A stretch of DNA of 64,000 nt from Synchiropus splendidus (GCF_027744825.2 NC_071335.1:13467501-13531500); one strand, 5' to 3'; positions 13,501-26,460 are shown, counted from the stretch's first letter. Numbers and translations are program-made. The notes: generated from the sequence alone by a model not told the origin.

Positions 13501-15815
13501 CTGTTCAGACATTTTATTTAGAAAAGTGAAACAGAACTGACGTTTATGTTTCAGTGGTGTCTTCTGGATGACCATCTGTATCCACAAACTTTTGAAGAAT
13601 TCGTCAATCTCTGGAAACAGTGCTGTCCTGCCCCACAGCCCACATTCATACCTGTTTATGTATAAGTCAAGTGGGCGCTATAAAATCTGCTTGGATGGAA
13701 TTAAATGCGAAGAGACGACTTTTAATGTTGAGGGGATGTAGAAGACGACTGTGTTGAAGGCATCTGATATGTAACAAGTGGCCGATGAATTTAGCAGATG
13801 TGACTGACGAATATGACGCGCTCATTAGCAATGTCACGGTGAATGAGCACGAACCAACTTTTCAGGTTCCAAATGAGATTTTTTTTATCCTGTTTGAACA
13901 CCCTAGCTGATTCAAATTTACACTGGGGACCCTTCACCTCAACAATGTGAAAGGACCTTCTGTGGTGGTGGGAGAGCTGCAGTTCCTGTTCTTCCTCACT
14001 GTGTGCTGTGCAAGGGAGTTCCAAAATGTTCCTGCCACCTGCTGTCTGGGTTAGCTATCTATTTTGTATCGCTTACCTAGATCTAGCTAGCTATTGTATT
14101 GCTTTTAATATTTCTTTTGTCATGTTCCGTGTTTTCTCTCGTGCTTTTATTTTGTTGTTGCCTGTTTGTTTCCGTTTCCTTCTTTGTTTCCAGCTTCCCG
14201 AGCGACACGGCTGGGATTCATTTGCGAATCAACTTCACATGGATTTCAACACCTTGCTAGTGTCGCCAGATGGTTGCTTCATGTCCTCACGGTAAACTCC
14301 TTTGATCCTCGCTTCTCTTGTGCTCCTATCATTCTAAATCCTGTGCGCGCTTGACGTCTTTTCTCAGCCACCTCCTTAGTTACTCTCTTTCCTCCGCTTT
14401 TGTTTTATTACTTCTTGCTTCTGCGCGTGTGAGTGTTTTTGGTGAGACTCACTTTTTCTGTTTCTCTGTGTTATTGTTATTTCCTTGTGTGTGTGTGATA
14501 TCGATCCATCGCTAAGCCTGTAAACCTGTGCCAATTCAGCTATTGGGATCAACGTCCCTTGACAAGCCATGACATCTTTTTTCTTTTTAAATAGTTTGAG
14601 TTATATGAAAGTAAATGTAGAGTCACAGTGTAGAGTGATTTCCTTTTTTATATTATCAGTTACTATTAAATTAATAGACTGTCATCCTTAAGAACGGTGG
14701 AGTAGTGGCCCTGGTATTGTCATGGACTGTTTCAGTTTCATATTTGACGTCAATAAACAATAGACACAAATGAAACAGCTGCAACGCGTGTATTTTTTGC
14801 TAAATCTAGCAAGGTATCTGGAACTAGTTCTTCCCATCAGGCTGTTCATAATGACACCGCCATTATTTCCAAGTGTTCCGTTTTTCAACTATCACTTCTG
14901 CCATCATCTTCTGGATCCATATTCAGGCTCACGCACTCAGCACTGGTGCAAACCTTGCTCTCTGCTATGTGGTGAAATACTGTGCAGTTCCATACTGTAG
15001 TGGGCTCAGTGTAGCGCGTTCTCTCTCCTGCTGTCTTCAGCACCGGCTTTCAAACAGAACCACAGCCTTTTAGCCTGACATTATAATTGCCTTATCATCT
15101 TATAGCAGAATGAATAGCTTCAGAATACAAAAAGGCGTAAAGGTCCTTGGAGGGACACCACGCTTTTTTTTTTCTCAGCTACACAATCCTGTTTTTCATT
15201 TCTTTTCCTCAGTCTGATGAATCACTTTTAGAAGCCCTGTTGTACCAGATTGCGTGATGCCTGTCAGGAATTATAAATGACCATAATCCGGCCGCATGTG
15301 CTGTAAAGAAGTGACACTGAACAATGGAGGAATTTAAATGAGTCATCCTACACAGCCTCACTGGAGAGTCTCAACAACGATGGAGGGGACTCACGGACTC
15401 TCTATCACTGGTGTACACTGCTGTGTCAGATGAGGCTTAAGGGACCATACATTATATTAGAGTGTACACGTGTGTAACCCAAGGGCCCGGGGATGAACCC
15501 AGCCTGACAAGTCATTGTCTGTTGCCCATTTACAGGGACATTTATTGCGCAATGGTACACATTGGATCGATTCTCACATAACTGGAGTGGTTTAGTATTT
15601 GTTCCCACACGGTCTGCAAAGAAGAACAGACTGCAAGCAGCGTAGCAACAAACAAGTCCTGCACTCTGTGGAGAGCACCTTCTGTCCGAACCCTTCTGAC
15701 ACTCATTCATGCCAACAGCTATTAGACACTGCAACCTTCACAAACCGATATTTCTCTGCTCAGCTTTGAGAACATGAAGCTTTGTTGGTGACACAGCTAT
15801 TCTGAACACTTTGAA
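10566..15815. other. Intergenic with one LTR-like pyrimidine-rich stretch
   Basis: 14030-14510 is pyrimidine-rich with TTTCTTTTGTCATGTTCC and repeated TTGTTT blocks like the U3 part of the LTR family here, but the ends are not definable. A GA microsatellite is listed separately. No gene recognised. Confidence 0.4.
13083..13104. repeat. (GA)n microsatellite
   Basis: A run of eleven uninterrupted GA dinucleotides. Confidence 0.95.
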
Positions 15816-16035
15816 CGGCAGCAAGGAGGAGCAGTGGTTAGTGCCGGAGCCTCACAGTAAGAAGGTCGCCGGTTTGATTCTTGCTTGAGGCAACGTTTGT
15901 GACAAAACCTGCATCCTTTCTGTGTGTAGGTTGTGTGTTCTCACAGAGCTTATGTGGGTTAGGTTTCCACTGGGCACTCTGGCTTCCTCCCACAGTCCAT
16001 AAACATCCATAGGTGAACTGGTTACTCTGTTTTAC
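15816..16035 (+). repeat. SINE-like repeat with tRNA-related head
   Basis: It begins with GCAGTGGTTAGTGCC, CCTCACAGTAAGAAGGTC and a B-box-like GGTTTGATTC (15871-15880). A body containing CTTCCTCCCACAGTCCATAA follows. This arrangement is very common in teleost genomes and resembles a tRNA-derived SINE. It is not a functional tRNA gene. A reverse-oriented relative occurs at about 19937-20105. Confidence 0.6.
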
Positions 16036-17407
16036 CACGGTTAACCCTGAACATGAGGATGAAAACTTCATGGTTATTACTGTATAACTGGGTGTAAGTT
16101 TAGCCATTTGTTTTGGATGGTAAGGATGAGAAGATGGGGAGAGCACTACAGCAATGAGATATCCGCAGAGTGTTGGCGCTGCAGGGTCACGTTATTAAAG
16201 CACCTTCAGCATTGATACAAGAAGAAAAATGACTGAAGTAAAAATGTTGAAGTTATTAAAGGGTTGCTCAGCCTGACAAGTGTCATCAAGATTCATCTTT
16301 TAAAGAGCTTTACAGATGATTTTTCTCCCGTACCAATTTCTTTATTCCCTGACCCCTGGGCAAACTTCACAGCTCAACTATTTACCCTGGTAATCCTTGA
16401 AATCCTTGGTGAGCTGGATCCTTGGAATGAGTTTTTTGATGCTGCCACGCGTGTTCGTCCCAGAGGTCACTTGTTAATCAAACAGGCACTTAAGTCTTGG
16501 GCTGTTCATGCGTGGAAGCTGTTGGTGCTGAAAATGAACCAGCCCTGTGTTCAAGTGCGTCTCCGAGCAAACTCGCTCTGACACTTAGAGGACATTCACG
16601 AACAGCGTTCTGGATCAGATCCCTGGGGGGGAAAAAAAACAAAAAAACATTTCCTTTAGACCCCAAGGCAACTTTCACTTTACCCCTGTCTAGACTAGTA
16701 ATGGAATATGAATATCTGTGTACCACTACCTTTCAGTTAGTACTTTTTTTTTCATATTATCTTGTCACTGGAGCGGCTCACCTCCCCCAACACCTTGGCA
16801 CCTTGGCCCAGAATGTCGAGAGAACATGTGTGTTACTTACTATTTTTGCTTTGTTTTAGATTTTTGATTTAGAAAAAAATAAGGTTTTCATCAGGATATT
16901 TCATACGGGTAATTCCCTTAATTATTGGTATATTTATTTTTGTGTCTGAGTATGAATTCTTTAAATGTTTTGTTTGAAATGTTTTTATCACTTCAGAATA
17001 ATAATAGCTAATATGAGCTTAACCCCACAAAACTATATAAATGAATTCTAAAAGTTTCAAGGAATATTTTGAAACTTGCTATTTGGGATGTATTTATTTT
17101 TTCTCCCAACAAATATTTTAGTTTATTTTATTGACAATCATTGATCAAATGATGAACGGACGTCGTGTCACTTATTCCAAAGGAACAAAATGTTGAGTAC
17201 ATGTGTGTTTTTCTGCTGTGATTATTCAAGATGGTGGTCCTTCACAAGATTGTGCAAACGCCTCTCACACTAGAGCTGATATTCTAAGAGCTGATTCTTC
17301 CTTCAGAACTGATGTTAGCGAGTCAGGTCCTCATTAGAAACATGCAATCACACATCACACCGCTCATCTCCCATTAGCCGCCTTAATCCTGATTAGATCT
17401 TCACCCA
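16036..17407. other. Intergenic, nothing recognised
   Basis: AT-rich. The overlapping ORFs at 16264-16859 lack codon-use or protein similarity that I can recognise. Confidence 0.45.
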
Positions 17408-17420
17408 GCACACACACACC

Positions 17421-17456
<36 letters not shown>
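17408..17456. repeat. (CA)n microsatellite
   Basis: An imperfect CA tract interrupted by CCCAG. Another (AC)n tract is at 17652-17668. The sequence between them is the dispersed repeat listed next. Confidence 0.95.
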
Positions 17457-17458
<2 letters not shown>

Positions 17459-17464
17459 AGTCGA

Positions 17465-17650
17465 TGTTCTTTGGTTTAGCGGGGACATTTCATTGCCATA
17501 ACCCTTTCCCCAGCATGGATAACCTGAAACCTAGTAATAGTGAGCCAGTTATTTTGAAGTTTTAATCCTCAAAATGTGTCTTAAAGCTGTGGGGACCAGC
17601 AAAAGGTGCATTTCTAAGAATTGGTCCCCACAGGTATAGCTATACAAGGA
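17465..17650. repeat. Dispersed teleost repeat between two CA tracts
   Basis: Contains GGGGACATTTCATTGCCATA, CCCAGCATGGATAACC, GGGGACCAGCAAAAGG and TTGGTCCCCACAGG. A block of this type, regularly flanked by CA repeats, is widespread in teleost genomes. I cannot name its family with confidence. Confidence 0.45.
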
Positions 17651-18429
17651 GCACACACACACACACACGCAGACATTTTTACAGGTGTAATATACAGAAT
17701 TGGTTTGGAACTACACAGTAAGGACGTGTGTGTAGCAGCCGATGTTCATGTCAGTGTTGTTATCAGTATTGTTAAAAACAGTCCAAAGTGCAAAGCTGAA
17801 GCCCAAGTCACTCCTTTAATCCCATTTCTGCAGAATGTGCCACAGAGTGTCCAAGTCCAGCAGTGACCATCTGGAAGGGTTGGCACTTTACAGTTAATGG
17901 AACACAGGGCAGCGCTTTGGCTGTGGAATGGGCATTGACTTTGGACAATGACTGCCGTGATAATATGGAAACTTGGCTGCAGGAAACCTCCAGCTAATCT
18001 GACTTCACTCGCTCCAGAGGAGTTTCTCATGCTTCAGCAAGAAAGCTTGAAACAAAGGAAACCCAGGGTGTAACATCTGGTAAACAGCGCAGGGCTTTCC
18101 AATTTGTGAGGGCGGGCAGACATCAGAGGGATTGTGAAACATCTACAGAAGCAGAAAGTGGTCCAAAACCTTGGCTGCAGCTACACACACATGTTTTATA
18201 TACTTGAAATGGTGGAAATAGGGGTTGTCCATAAAGTGTGGGTCGAGGGCCACATGTGGTCATCTGTCAATACACGACCCTCACTCGCGAGAGTCTGTGA
18301 GACTGACCACGTACAAACATTCTAATATCAGGTTTCATCTTCCAACACAGTGGATTCAGACTATTTTTTATTGTTCATGTATTATTTACAGTCATCCCCG
18401 CAAATACTGGTACCAGTGATGGTGCCGAT

Positions 18430-18786
18430 GGCGCTCAGTCACACCCCAGTTGAGGGGTCCTGTTATTCACTTCCTTGTTCATTCACTCCCTGCCACATTA
18501 TCCAGTTGCCATCCTGCCTAGACTTCTAGCGTTACTTTGTCTGCCTGCCTGAACTCTGAATCTTGAATCTCTTGCGAATCTTGGACTTTTTCTACTGCCT
18601 AGTCTGGAAACATCTGCCTGGTTTGGACTGCTATTCTGGACCTGTTGACCCTCTTGCCTGTGACCTTGGAAGCATGTCCGACTATCAGAATGATCATCTG
18701 GACCATTGAATAAACTGCTTTGAGTCTTCCTCATAGACAAGTCTTACATTTGGGTTCAGTTCATTGGTTCAGTTGCATCGTGACAA
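18430..18786 (+). repeat. LTR- or retroelement-like 3' end
   Basis: A pyrimidine-rich segment has a polyadenylation-like GAATAAACTG followed by ACATTTGGGTTCAGTT and a terminal CGTGACA. This layout is shared by the 3' parts of retrotransposon LTRs in this window. No matching 5' boundary or duplication was found. Confidence 0.35.
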
Positions 18787-18788
18787 AT

Positions 18789-18950
18789 GGGTTGTTGAGG
18801 CTTCATGAAACAGTGTCCTCATTTTCATAGCTCAATAGGTGGCGCCCTTAAAAAATGATGTGTGTTTTCATTGAAGTGCTTGTTCTAAAACAAAGATTAT
18901 ACAGCAGATGGTGTCATCTAGGTCACTGTTTCATGAAGCATCATCAACCC
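18789..18950. mobile_element. Small TIR element (MITE), copy 1
   Basis: Inverted repeats of 27 bp pair 18789-18815 with 18924-18950; the shared core is GCTTCATGAAACAGTG. The interior carries a CTCF-like AATAGGTGGCGCCC at 18834-18848. It is related to the element at 25125-25304. The target duplication is not recognisable, so the superfamily is left open. Confidence 0.6.
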
Positions 18951-19015
18951 TTCAGCAGCCGACACCGATTCCTATGCGAGGAGTTAATGCACTTCATGTT
19001 CAGCTCAGTCTGGTC

Positions 19016-19095
19016 ATTCAAGATTCAAGAGGTTTATTTGTCACACATACAGTTATACGCGGTGAAATTCTTTGTGTCTCTGCATCCAATAGAAG
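19016..19095 (+). repeat. Dispersed repeat fragment (LINE-tail-like)
   Basis: ATTCAAGAGGTTTATTTGTC, then GTGAAATTCTTTGTGTCTC, is a motif pair often found in dispersed fish repeats. Only this short fragment is present. Confidence 0.35.
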
Positions 19096-19936
19096 AAGAA
19101 GAAGTGTGCACACAGGAAGCATACCATGATAACAACAATGAATTATAGAAACAGCAGTATGAAACAACAACCTGATGTGACATTGACATATTTAGTGATG
19201 CATCAACTTACTACTCTCTTGCAATATATCTATTATCGCTTTAATATCACAGTGTCATGTTAATATCTGTGTCGTGGACATTAATATCCTTGTAAACTTT
19301 ATTCTTAACTTGTGTATTCAAAGTCACCTGAGAGCCACATTTTTCTACCTTCTTGTTATAGGAGAATCAATAACCTGACACGGAGTTCTGTGCTCTAAAC
19401 ATGACATACTTGGTGTTTTAACATGGAAATAATAACGGCAGTCTGGCGCCTGACATTATGCTAAGCTCCATATTTGACGCTTAATTAAAGGCGTTGTTTT
19501 TGCTAATTGTGCCTCATCAGCAACGGTTGTGTGCGCGTCAGACTTTCGGGATGAAACGGAAACATAATCACGGGAAGCTGAAGGTGACTTTGACTCCTCA
19601 GCAAGATGTTTGTTTGTGAAAACTGAAAAGAGACGGGTAAACACAGCAGGCGGCTGTGGGCAAATTAGCATTGAATGAATATTAAACAGAAGAAGTCAGC
19701 TGAGAACACACAACCTGACTGAACCATATTCACATCAGCAAACACATCAAATGAAGTACTACGGCAGGCATCATCCGACCGAGAGGCAACATCAACATCT
19801 ATTTATGAGCCTTGGCTGCTGCTCTCTGTGTTTTCCTTTTCTTCTGCTGATCCTGCCTCTGACTTTAAAGTCCCAGACTCAAGCATAATATGGCGTGTCA
19901 TACGGTCAAGTGTCTGTCAACTGAATTAGCATGGCA

Positions 19937-20105
19937 GATCAGAGAGAATGGAGCCCACCCCTGCGACACACAGGGGACACCCTGGAAAGGCTGGCGATCC
20001 ATCAGAGGGCACATATTGCCAAACAGACTCACACCTGACAAGAATTCTGAGTTATTAAATAAATTGGTTTTGGGACTGTGGGACGCAACCTGAGTTCTTT
20101 GAGGA
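19937..20105 (-). repeat. SINE-like repeat fragment, reverse orientation
   Basis: Carries GGAGCCCACCCCTGCGAC, GACACCCTGGAAAGGCTGGC, GATCCATCAGAGGGCACA and TTGGGACTGTGGGA. The last is the complement of the CCCACAGTCC block in the repeat at 15816-16035. It is a degraded copy on the other strand. Confidence 0.5.
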
Positions 20106-23100
20106 GACAGGATATAGGATATAGAAACCCAGGGTTGCCTCACCTTGCCTCAGAGTAGGCGGGGCTCCTGCAGTGCACATGACACTGCTGCCTATCTGCT
20201 ATTGCTCTGCAATCGGAGTCACGAAAAATGAAGACACAAATAAGGTTTGCTCAAGTGATACGATCACAACCCGCAGAGAACATTTGGCTCGCCGAATTTC
20301 CTCTCATTTTTAATCAGATTTTCTCTCGTAATTTGTCCAGGTGAAGCCGAAATATTTTTAAACCATCCATTATCCTCCAACTGTGGAAATGTCACGACAC
20401 CATTATGCGCAGCCGCATTGTCGCCCCGGCGTCGCTCACCTTTGGTATTTCCTCCTCGCGTGTCTGAAGAGTCCGCGGCGCCGCTGTTATGTTAATGCTT
20501 CATTCCGATAAGATGATAGACAGGAAGCAGCATAATAGAAATCCATGGGCCGTCGCTGCCGGCGGCTCAGAATGGACTCAAAAAAAAAGAAAAAAGATGT
20601 AATGAGAGGAAGTATAATTGTGACTCGGTGCTGCTGATGAGCTACCGGTGGACACGCTGGATTCCTTCCGAAATAACAACCACACTAAAGGCCTCATAAG
20701 GAGCGAATCAATTGTGTTCAATATGGCCGCAGGGGAGCCTCTCACACTCAAATGCTAAATCTCCAAAAGGTTGAGCTTTTTCTGGCATAAGCATTTTATC
20801 TATTCTCTTATAGATAAATAAACTGATCCCTTTACAGTAAGTCAAGGCCTGGGCCGAGTCTCTCTCTGAGGACGTCACAGGGTTCAAATACATGTAGTTG
20901 TCTCTAAATTCATTAGCGACTTGAAGTACGCGGAAAACTCTCCGATTCCATGTCGATATCATGGACTGTTGGGAATAATTTCTTGCGAGTCGAGATTACA
21001 AATGTCAACAATTCATCTAGAAACATCCCAAAAAGTTGATTCAGATGGAAAGGAATTTAATGTTTGTGTGAAAAAAACAGTGTTAAGTTCAGAGGCGGAG
21101 TCAGTGCTGCTTAAATACGTCCACAGTTAGTGAGACTTTGCTAACAATGGCCTCCAGTAATGAAAGGGGAGACTGATACCTGTTGTGAGACAGTTACATA
21201 TTCTCTTCAATCATCTATCTATATCATTTTTGGTTTTATACTATGGAATACTACGTTTAATTTTTTTAATTAAGCGTGACACTTCCGATTCCGAAGGAAA
21301 ATAAGCTTTGCTGAATTAAAATATTGTCTATAGTAAAGTAGTTTGTCTTTGAACTGAGTAGCTGTTGTTGTCGTTGTGTGCAATGACCATAGAAGCCTTA
21401 AGGTCTTGATGAAACCGTTTCATCTTGAGATTAAGATTTTTTTATCCTGAATATGGTGTAAAATGTGGCATATCCAGGAACCCATTTACCATCAAAAGCT
21501 TCTTGTTCCCATTTTCAAAAATTCTTATAGAATTTAGAGTAACTGTGCAACTGTGTCTAAATTAAATATTTTCTTTTCATGAAAAAAAAAAAAAAATCAA
21601 ACATATTTTTAATACAATAATATGTGTTTTAGATGATGGAGGACATCTTTTTATGCTTGGTAAAACCCATAGTTCCAATGCTGATGTCTTGGAAACCACA
21701 GGGAGAAGTAAGTTAAAAATAAAACTGCCTGTTTGAGCCAAGTTGCAAATATATTTATTCACTCCACCTCGAGGTATCTGAAGCAACTTGTGAGGTGAAA
21801 GCTGCCCATACACCAATATGATGGCGATGTAACGTCACCTGAGTCCTCTGGTAAACAATTCCATTGTCAGTTTGTTCAAGAATAAAAAGTCTGGGTTTTC
21901 TTCGCAAACTTTGAGCGCCAGAGGATTTTTCATAGACACGTGGGCGTTTTGACGACCACCTGACCTTTTCCTGCAACAGTTTCTCTCCTCCAAGACTGCA
22001 GCGGTTGAAAAAAAAATGGTTATACTTCTGAATAACCTTCAACATCTTTCCACTGCCTAAAGGTGCAAGATAAAAATAATAATAATCATAGTCAGGGGGG
22101 AAAAAAATCAGTACTCACATTTGTAGTATCAGAAAACCTGTGCTCCTCTTGTGGAACTAGTTTTCTCCAAAAAAAATCTTTGAAGCATCCAGAATTTGCC
22201 GTCTCAAGTGGCTGCAGTTCTGAGGGAAAACCATGTGTTTGAATGCCTGATGAAACTCTTCACCCTGTGTCCAGCAAACAAATGTTTTAATGGGACCAAA
22301 TTAATTCATATGAAGTCACAGAATTGCAGTAGAAATTAAGTGTACAAATTGTGTGCACTAGAGTGGAAACTTGCCTCATTACTTCCACTGGTGATGAGAT
22401 TTTGGGGCTGTTCTGTAGTTTCACTTGGACTTACAAACTCCTGCTGATTCCTCTCACAGTGCTGCGCTTGCATCTATCATGTGACCAGCACTGGTAGAAG
22501 CCAGTAAGTACAGAAGTAACGTCTCAGTGGTCAAAACAGTCACTTTGTCACAGTCACTCTGAACACAGTGTTGTTCTCTGGGATACTTCTCCCACCTGCT
22601 GTCCCATTGATCTCTTTGTGGTTCATGCCATAAATAAATAAAAGTACTCAGTGTGGGTGAAAATGATGGGGAATGAATGGTTTCATCAAAATATTTTGAT
22701 CAAAGAATGACATACATAAAGTATTTGAATGAAATGTTATTAATCATTTACACATTTTAACAGTGCACCAAAATGTATTAAAAAAAAACTGTAATTTAAG
22801 CATTTTATGTTTTTATTCATGGTCTAAAAAAGAGTTGCAGTGCAGATGGATGGGTGGATGGATAGATAGCTAAAATACATGTAAATAAATGTGCAAATCA
22901 AAATATACTTGAGAAAAATGAATATGTCTATTAGGAAAAGGGAAATGAAGAACGTACACAACTGTAATAGCACATGAAAGAAGTGACAAAATCCCTGCTG
23001 AAATGGGCATGTTAAAAATAAACCCGAAATTGAAATAGTTATGGAAGTCGCTTTATATTACACTGAGTTTTCGGTTTCTTGTGTTTGTTGTGTACCTATT

Positions 23101-23654
23101 TTTTATTTTATCTTCAAGATAACTCAAGGGTGGATGAACAGATTTGAATGACATTTTCAGGAGATGTGGACAATGGGACAAGGGTCATGTCCAGGTTTGT
23201 TTGTTCTTTTATTATGGTTGTTGTGTTTCCTGTTTTGATCTGCCTTTCCTTCACTTCACAGATAATGACTGCAGGCTGGTACCAACCACCTGATCTGCGC
23301 GCCTGTGACCCGTTGCGACCCCTGCGATCTCAACGTGCGAACGCTAGTAGTGTTACACTTTGTGATACTTGTGAAGCAGCGTAATGCATGATTCGATTCA
23401 TAATTTGATCAATACGTGTCATGAACCCGAGATGTTAAAAACACTCCACAAACTCCACTTTAATCTCAAATGAGTGGAGGCGAGCTACTTGTGGAGCCGT
23501 CAGCTAGCTTAGCGCCATTGCTAATTCTTACTTCAGAAACAGCGTGATTTAACTTTTTTTCTGTCTAAAATGCCCCGAACACGTCGACATGTCGAGTGTC
23601 TATGATCAATGGTTTGGTTTGCTGTTAAGCACAGTTAGTTACGAGTCCTTGACT
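20106..23654. other. Intergenic, mostly AT-rich
   Basis: 20380-20560 is less AT-rich, with CpG dinucleotides and a GATAAGATGATAGA patch, and could be a regulatory element. A poly-A run is at 21582-21596. No gene or complete transposon seen. Confidence 0.4.
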
Positions 23655-23691
23655 TCTCTTCCACTCCACTTTTGAAGTGGAGTGGAAGAGA
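23655..23691. repeat. Perfect 17-bp inverted repeat with 3-nt loop
   Basis: The left arm TCTCTTCCACTCCACTT (23655-23671) is exactly complementary to the right arm at 23675-23691, separated by TTG. It has no mobile-element context and is too short for a microRNA precursor. Confidence 0.9.
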
Positions 23692-23929
23692 CAAATCTCA
23701 AACCAACGCTTTTTCCAAAGCGTCATGAGTGTGGCAGTAAAGTGCACAGCACATTTGCACCATGATCAAAGTTTGACAACGCTGTTGTCAATAAACTTCT
23801 CAGTTGACCTATAAGCCCACAGTGCATTGCGGTTTTCCTCTCTGTGACCTCTCTATGATCTACCCTGTCTTTCCTTTTGGTTTTTCTACAAGCATGTTTC
23901 ATTCCGCTGAGGGTTTTTTTTCGGATTGC

Positions 23930-24146
23930 AGTACTTCCATATTCGCCTCTTAATGTCTTTTGGTGTTTGCTTCAGTTTTTTTTCCCCTGAAACAAACACT
24001 TCTTTTGTTGGTCTTCTCTCCTGGTTCGGTGACGCCCTTGGTTCCTCCTCCTCGTCCCTCTTTGTTTCACTGTTTGTATCATTGTTAATAAATATCGATA
24101 ATTACTACTCGCATTTTGGATCCAGTTATTTAAAGATTTTGTGACA
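23930..24146 (+). repeat. LTR-like fragment
   Basis: A pyrimidine-rich segment contains CTGGTTCGGTGACGCCCTTG, a TTAATAAAT signal and a terminal GTGACA. This recalls the GGTTCGGTGATGCT and polyA-signal region of the LTR family at 48937-49436. Boundaries are uncertain. Confidence 0.35.
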
Positions 24147-25124
24147 GACAGATGATTTTGACAGCGTTCCCGAGTGGCTAATTCTTCTTTGTGTGTTTGT
24201 GTTGCTCAAGTGAGCAAGTGATCTAAAAGCAACTTATTCTATGGATAAAATAAATATATAAAATATATATTATAAGTTTTATTTTCAAATGAAGGAGTGT
24301 CAGCAAGTATTTCCCTTCATATTTTCATTTGTCACAAATAGTTATTGTACAGCTTGTGCATTATATTTCATAAATCACGCATGAGCTATAGATCAGTGCG
24401 TGTGCCTTTAAGTGCCATCTTCATTTTTTGACTACAACAGACTAAGTACTTCAGAAGGTGTTTCTATATTCCGTAAAAGTTACCCGATTGTCCGATATCA
24501 GTCAGTGTTCCTTCTCAAAAAATGCTGTGGGTGAAATGTGTTTCTTGTCTTGGTGAGCAGCTTTGGCATCTAATCTGGGCACATGGTGACAGTGATGGAG
24601 CGTTCTGTGCAGAACATCTGAGCGAGGTGGGCTGTGAGGTATATGAGCAGGGACTGGCCCACATCCTGGGCACCGCCAATTCTTTCCGTAATAAACTCCG
24701 TGGAGGATGTGCAGAGGAAAATAAATAGAGAGTGCGTTTCATTTCATTACTGAAGCGATGGCAAATAACCTGCGCCTGTGGTGACAGACGTCTGCAGTTA
24801 ACATATTTGATGTCCGTCAGGCTCTCAACAAGACAGATCCATTTGATTAGGAATGTAATATACACGGAAAGACGGCCAAGCCATTTGTGATGCGCAGAAT
24901 TCTCCAGCCGACTTGCAATAAAACAGCATCCGCAGACCACACAGATACCACAACATACAGTACTTCATAACAATGAGTGGATGCACATTTGAACTAGGAA
25001 AGATACGAGATGCTGCGTGCCATGTCTGACTTCAAAGTCACTGTGGAGATGGGTAGAAGGAGGTCAAGGATGACATAGAGGATTCATGATGGCTAGATGA
25101 GAACTATATGACTTAACAAGTGCA
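24147..25124. other. Intergenic, no gene recognised
   Basis: Overlapping ORFs on both strands at 24515-24940 show no recognisable domain. The block is more GC-balanced than its surroundings and could be conserved non-coding DNA. Confidence 0.35.
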
Positions 25125-25304
25125 GGGCTGACAAGACTTCATGAAGCATGGTCCATATTTCCAGAGCTCACCAGGTGCTGTTGGTTCAAAGACGATGTGA
25201 GGATTCTGTGAAATAGTAGTTTGAAGTCAAATATTTCAGAGCAGAGAGTGCCATCTAGTGGGCTCTGATAAGGAGGACACTGTTTCATAAAGTCTCACCA
25301 GCCC
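25125..25304. mobile_element. Small TIR element (MITE), copy 2
   Basis: GGGCTGACAAGACTTCATGA on the left pairs with CATAAAGTCTCACCAGCCC on the right. Complementarity continues inward for about 50 bp (GTCCATATTTCCAGAGCTCA against GAGCCCAC...). The interior carries GCCATCTAGTGGG (CTCF-like). It shares the CTTCATGAAACAGTGTCCTC core with the element at 18789-18950. Confidence 0.6.
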
Positions 25305-25813
25305 ATTTGGAGTCATTTGGTTTATGGGTCTGTTGGACTTCTGGCTATTTTGTTATCAATTGAAGTCTCAATAAATAAAACAAGTCTTTGATTACATACA
25401 AAGGTAATGCAAATTATTGACAAATGTAGTATATTAAAATGAGAAGAAGAAGAATAAACTGGAACAAAGTAAATCGAAGAACCAACAAAAATGACTTCAG
25501 CAGCAGCTGAACACAGATTAGATTAGATGTCAAGAATTTAAGGAGCCTGGTAGGTCGATGTATCAACCTAACAACCCCAAATACTGGAAACAGCGCTGAA
25601 GTTTTGGCATGTATAAACGTCAATTGAGAGCTAGCCAGAGTGAGACTGAGGACGGGAGATGATATCGGAAGTGGCAACAGCGCTTTTTGCTTGTCAGTGT
25701 GTTTGTACATGGATGTTATTTAGGATTTGAGTTTCTGTTGCGATATGAAGGAAGTGAAAAGGCAACCATAGTTGCGACAGTTTTTGGCAAAAATATTATG
25801 CCTACATCTAGAC

Positions 25814-26460
25814 CAGTGATTTTTAACCGTAGGGCCGGGGCCCATGGTTGGGCCGTGTGCGCCTCCTCGAGGTCCGCTAGAAGTTTTTTGTTTCACACCT
25901 CTGAGCAGCGAGGTGCTCAGTTTTAATACTTTAGCCATGTATAGTGGCAGTAGTGTGTCACTGAAGTGACTTGACAGCTGCAAATCTGTGATAGCTGACA
26001 ACTATGGAGAAGAAAAAAACTGTTCATGTAAGCACCCGGTGAAGCAGTTTTGAAAATGAATTCTTTGGAGTTTAAATAAAATATATTTTTTTATTAATAT
26101 TATATTTTTTTATTTTATTTATATATTTTTTATTTTATGATATTTAGACATGGTTTTATCACATTATTTGGAATTTTATTCAGTTTTTCCATTTTTTTCA
26201 ACTGTTTGCATCAAGTGGTTTTTTTTTATATTTTGTAAATTTGATGAATATGACTTGCACCTGGTTCTGCTGCTGGTTGACCATTTCAATGAAAAATAAA
26301 TAATTTTGCGATGATCACATGGTTTCATGTCATTTCTCAGGCTTTTTTTTATGTGTAAGTAGATTAAATATGTTTATTGATCAGATGAAATCAAGAGTAA
26401 TGAATCAGTTGTATCACTTGAAGCGGCCCCAGGCCCCGAGATCAAAACGGTAAACCCCAG
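25814..26460. mobile_element. Non-autonomous hAT transposon with perfect 8-bp duplication
   Basis: A perfect 8-bp direct repeat ATCTAGAC flanks it (25806-25813 and 26461-26468). The left end CAGTGATTTTTAACCG pairs with the right end CGGTAAACCCCAG, and GGGCCGGGGCC pairs with GGCCCCAGGCCCC further in. CAG...CTG-type ends and an 8-bp duplication are diagnostic of hAT. The 647-bp interior is AT-rich and lacks a transposase. Confidence 0.8.

Noticed and set aside
15826..15890. tRNA-like segment with B-box-like GGTTTGATTC
   Set aside because: There is no cloverleaf with acceptor pairing and it continues into a SINE-type body, so it is called a SINE-like repeat and not a tRNA gene.
23655..23691. 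Possible microRNA precursor
   Set aside because: A stem of 17 bp with a 3-nt loop is far shorter than an animal pre-miRNA.
24515..24940. 141-codon minus-strand ORF
   Set aside because: No recognisable protein family and no supporting exon structure.
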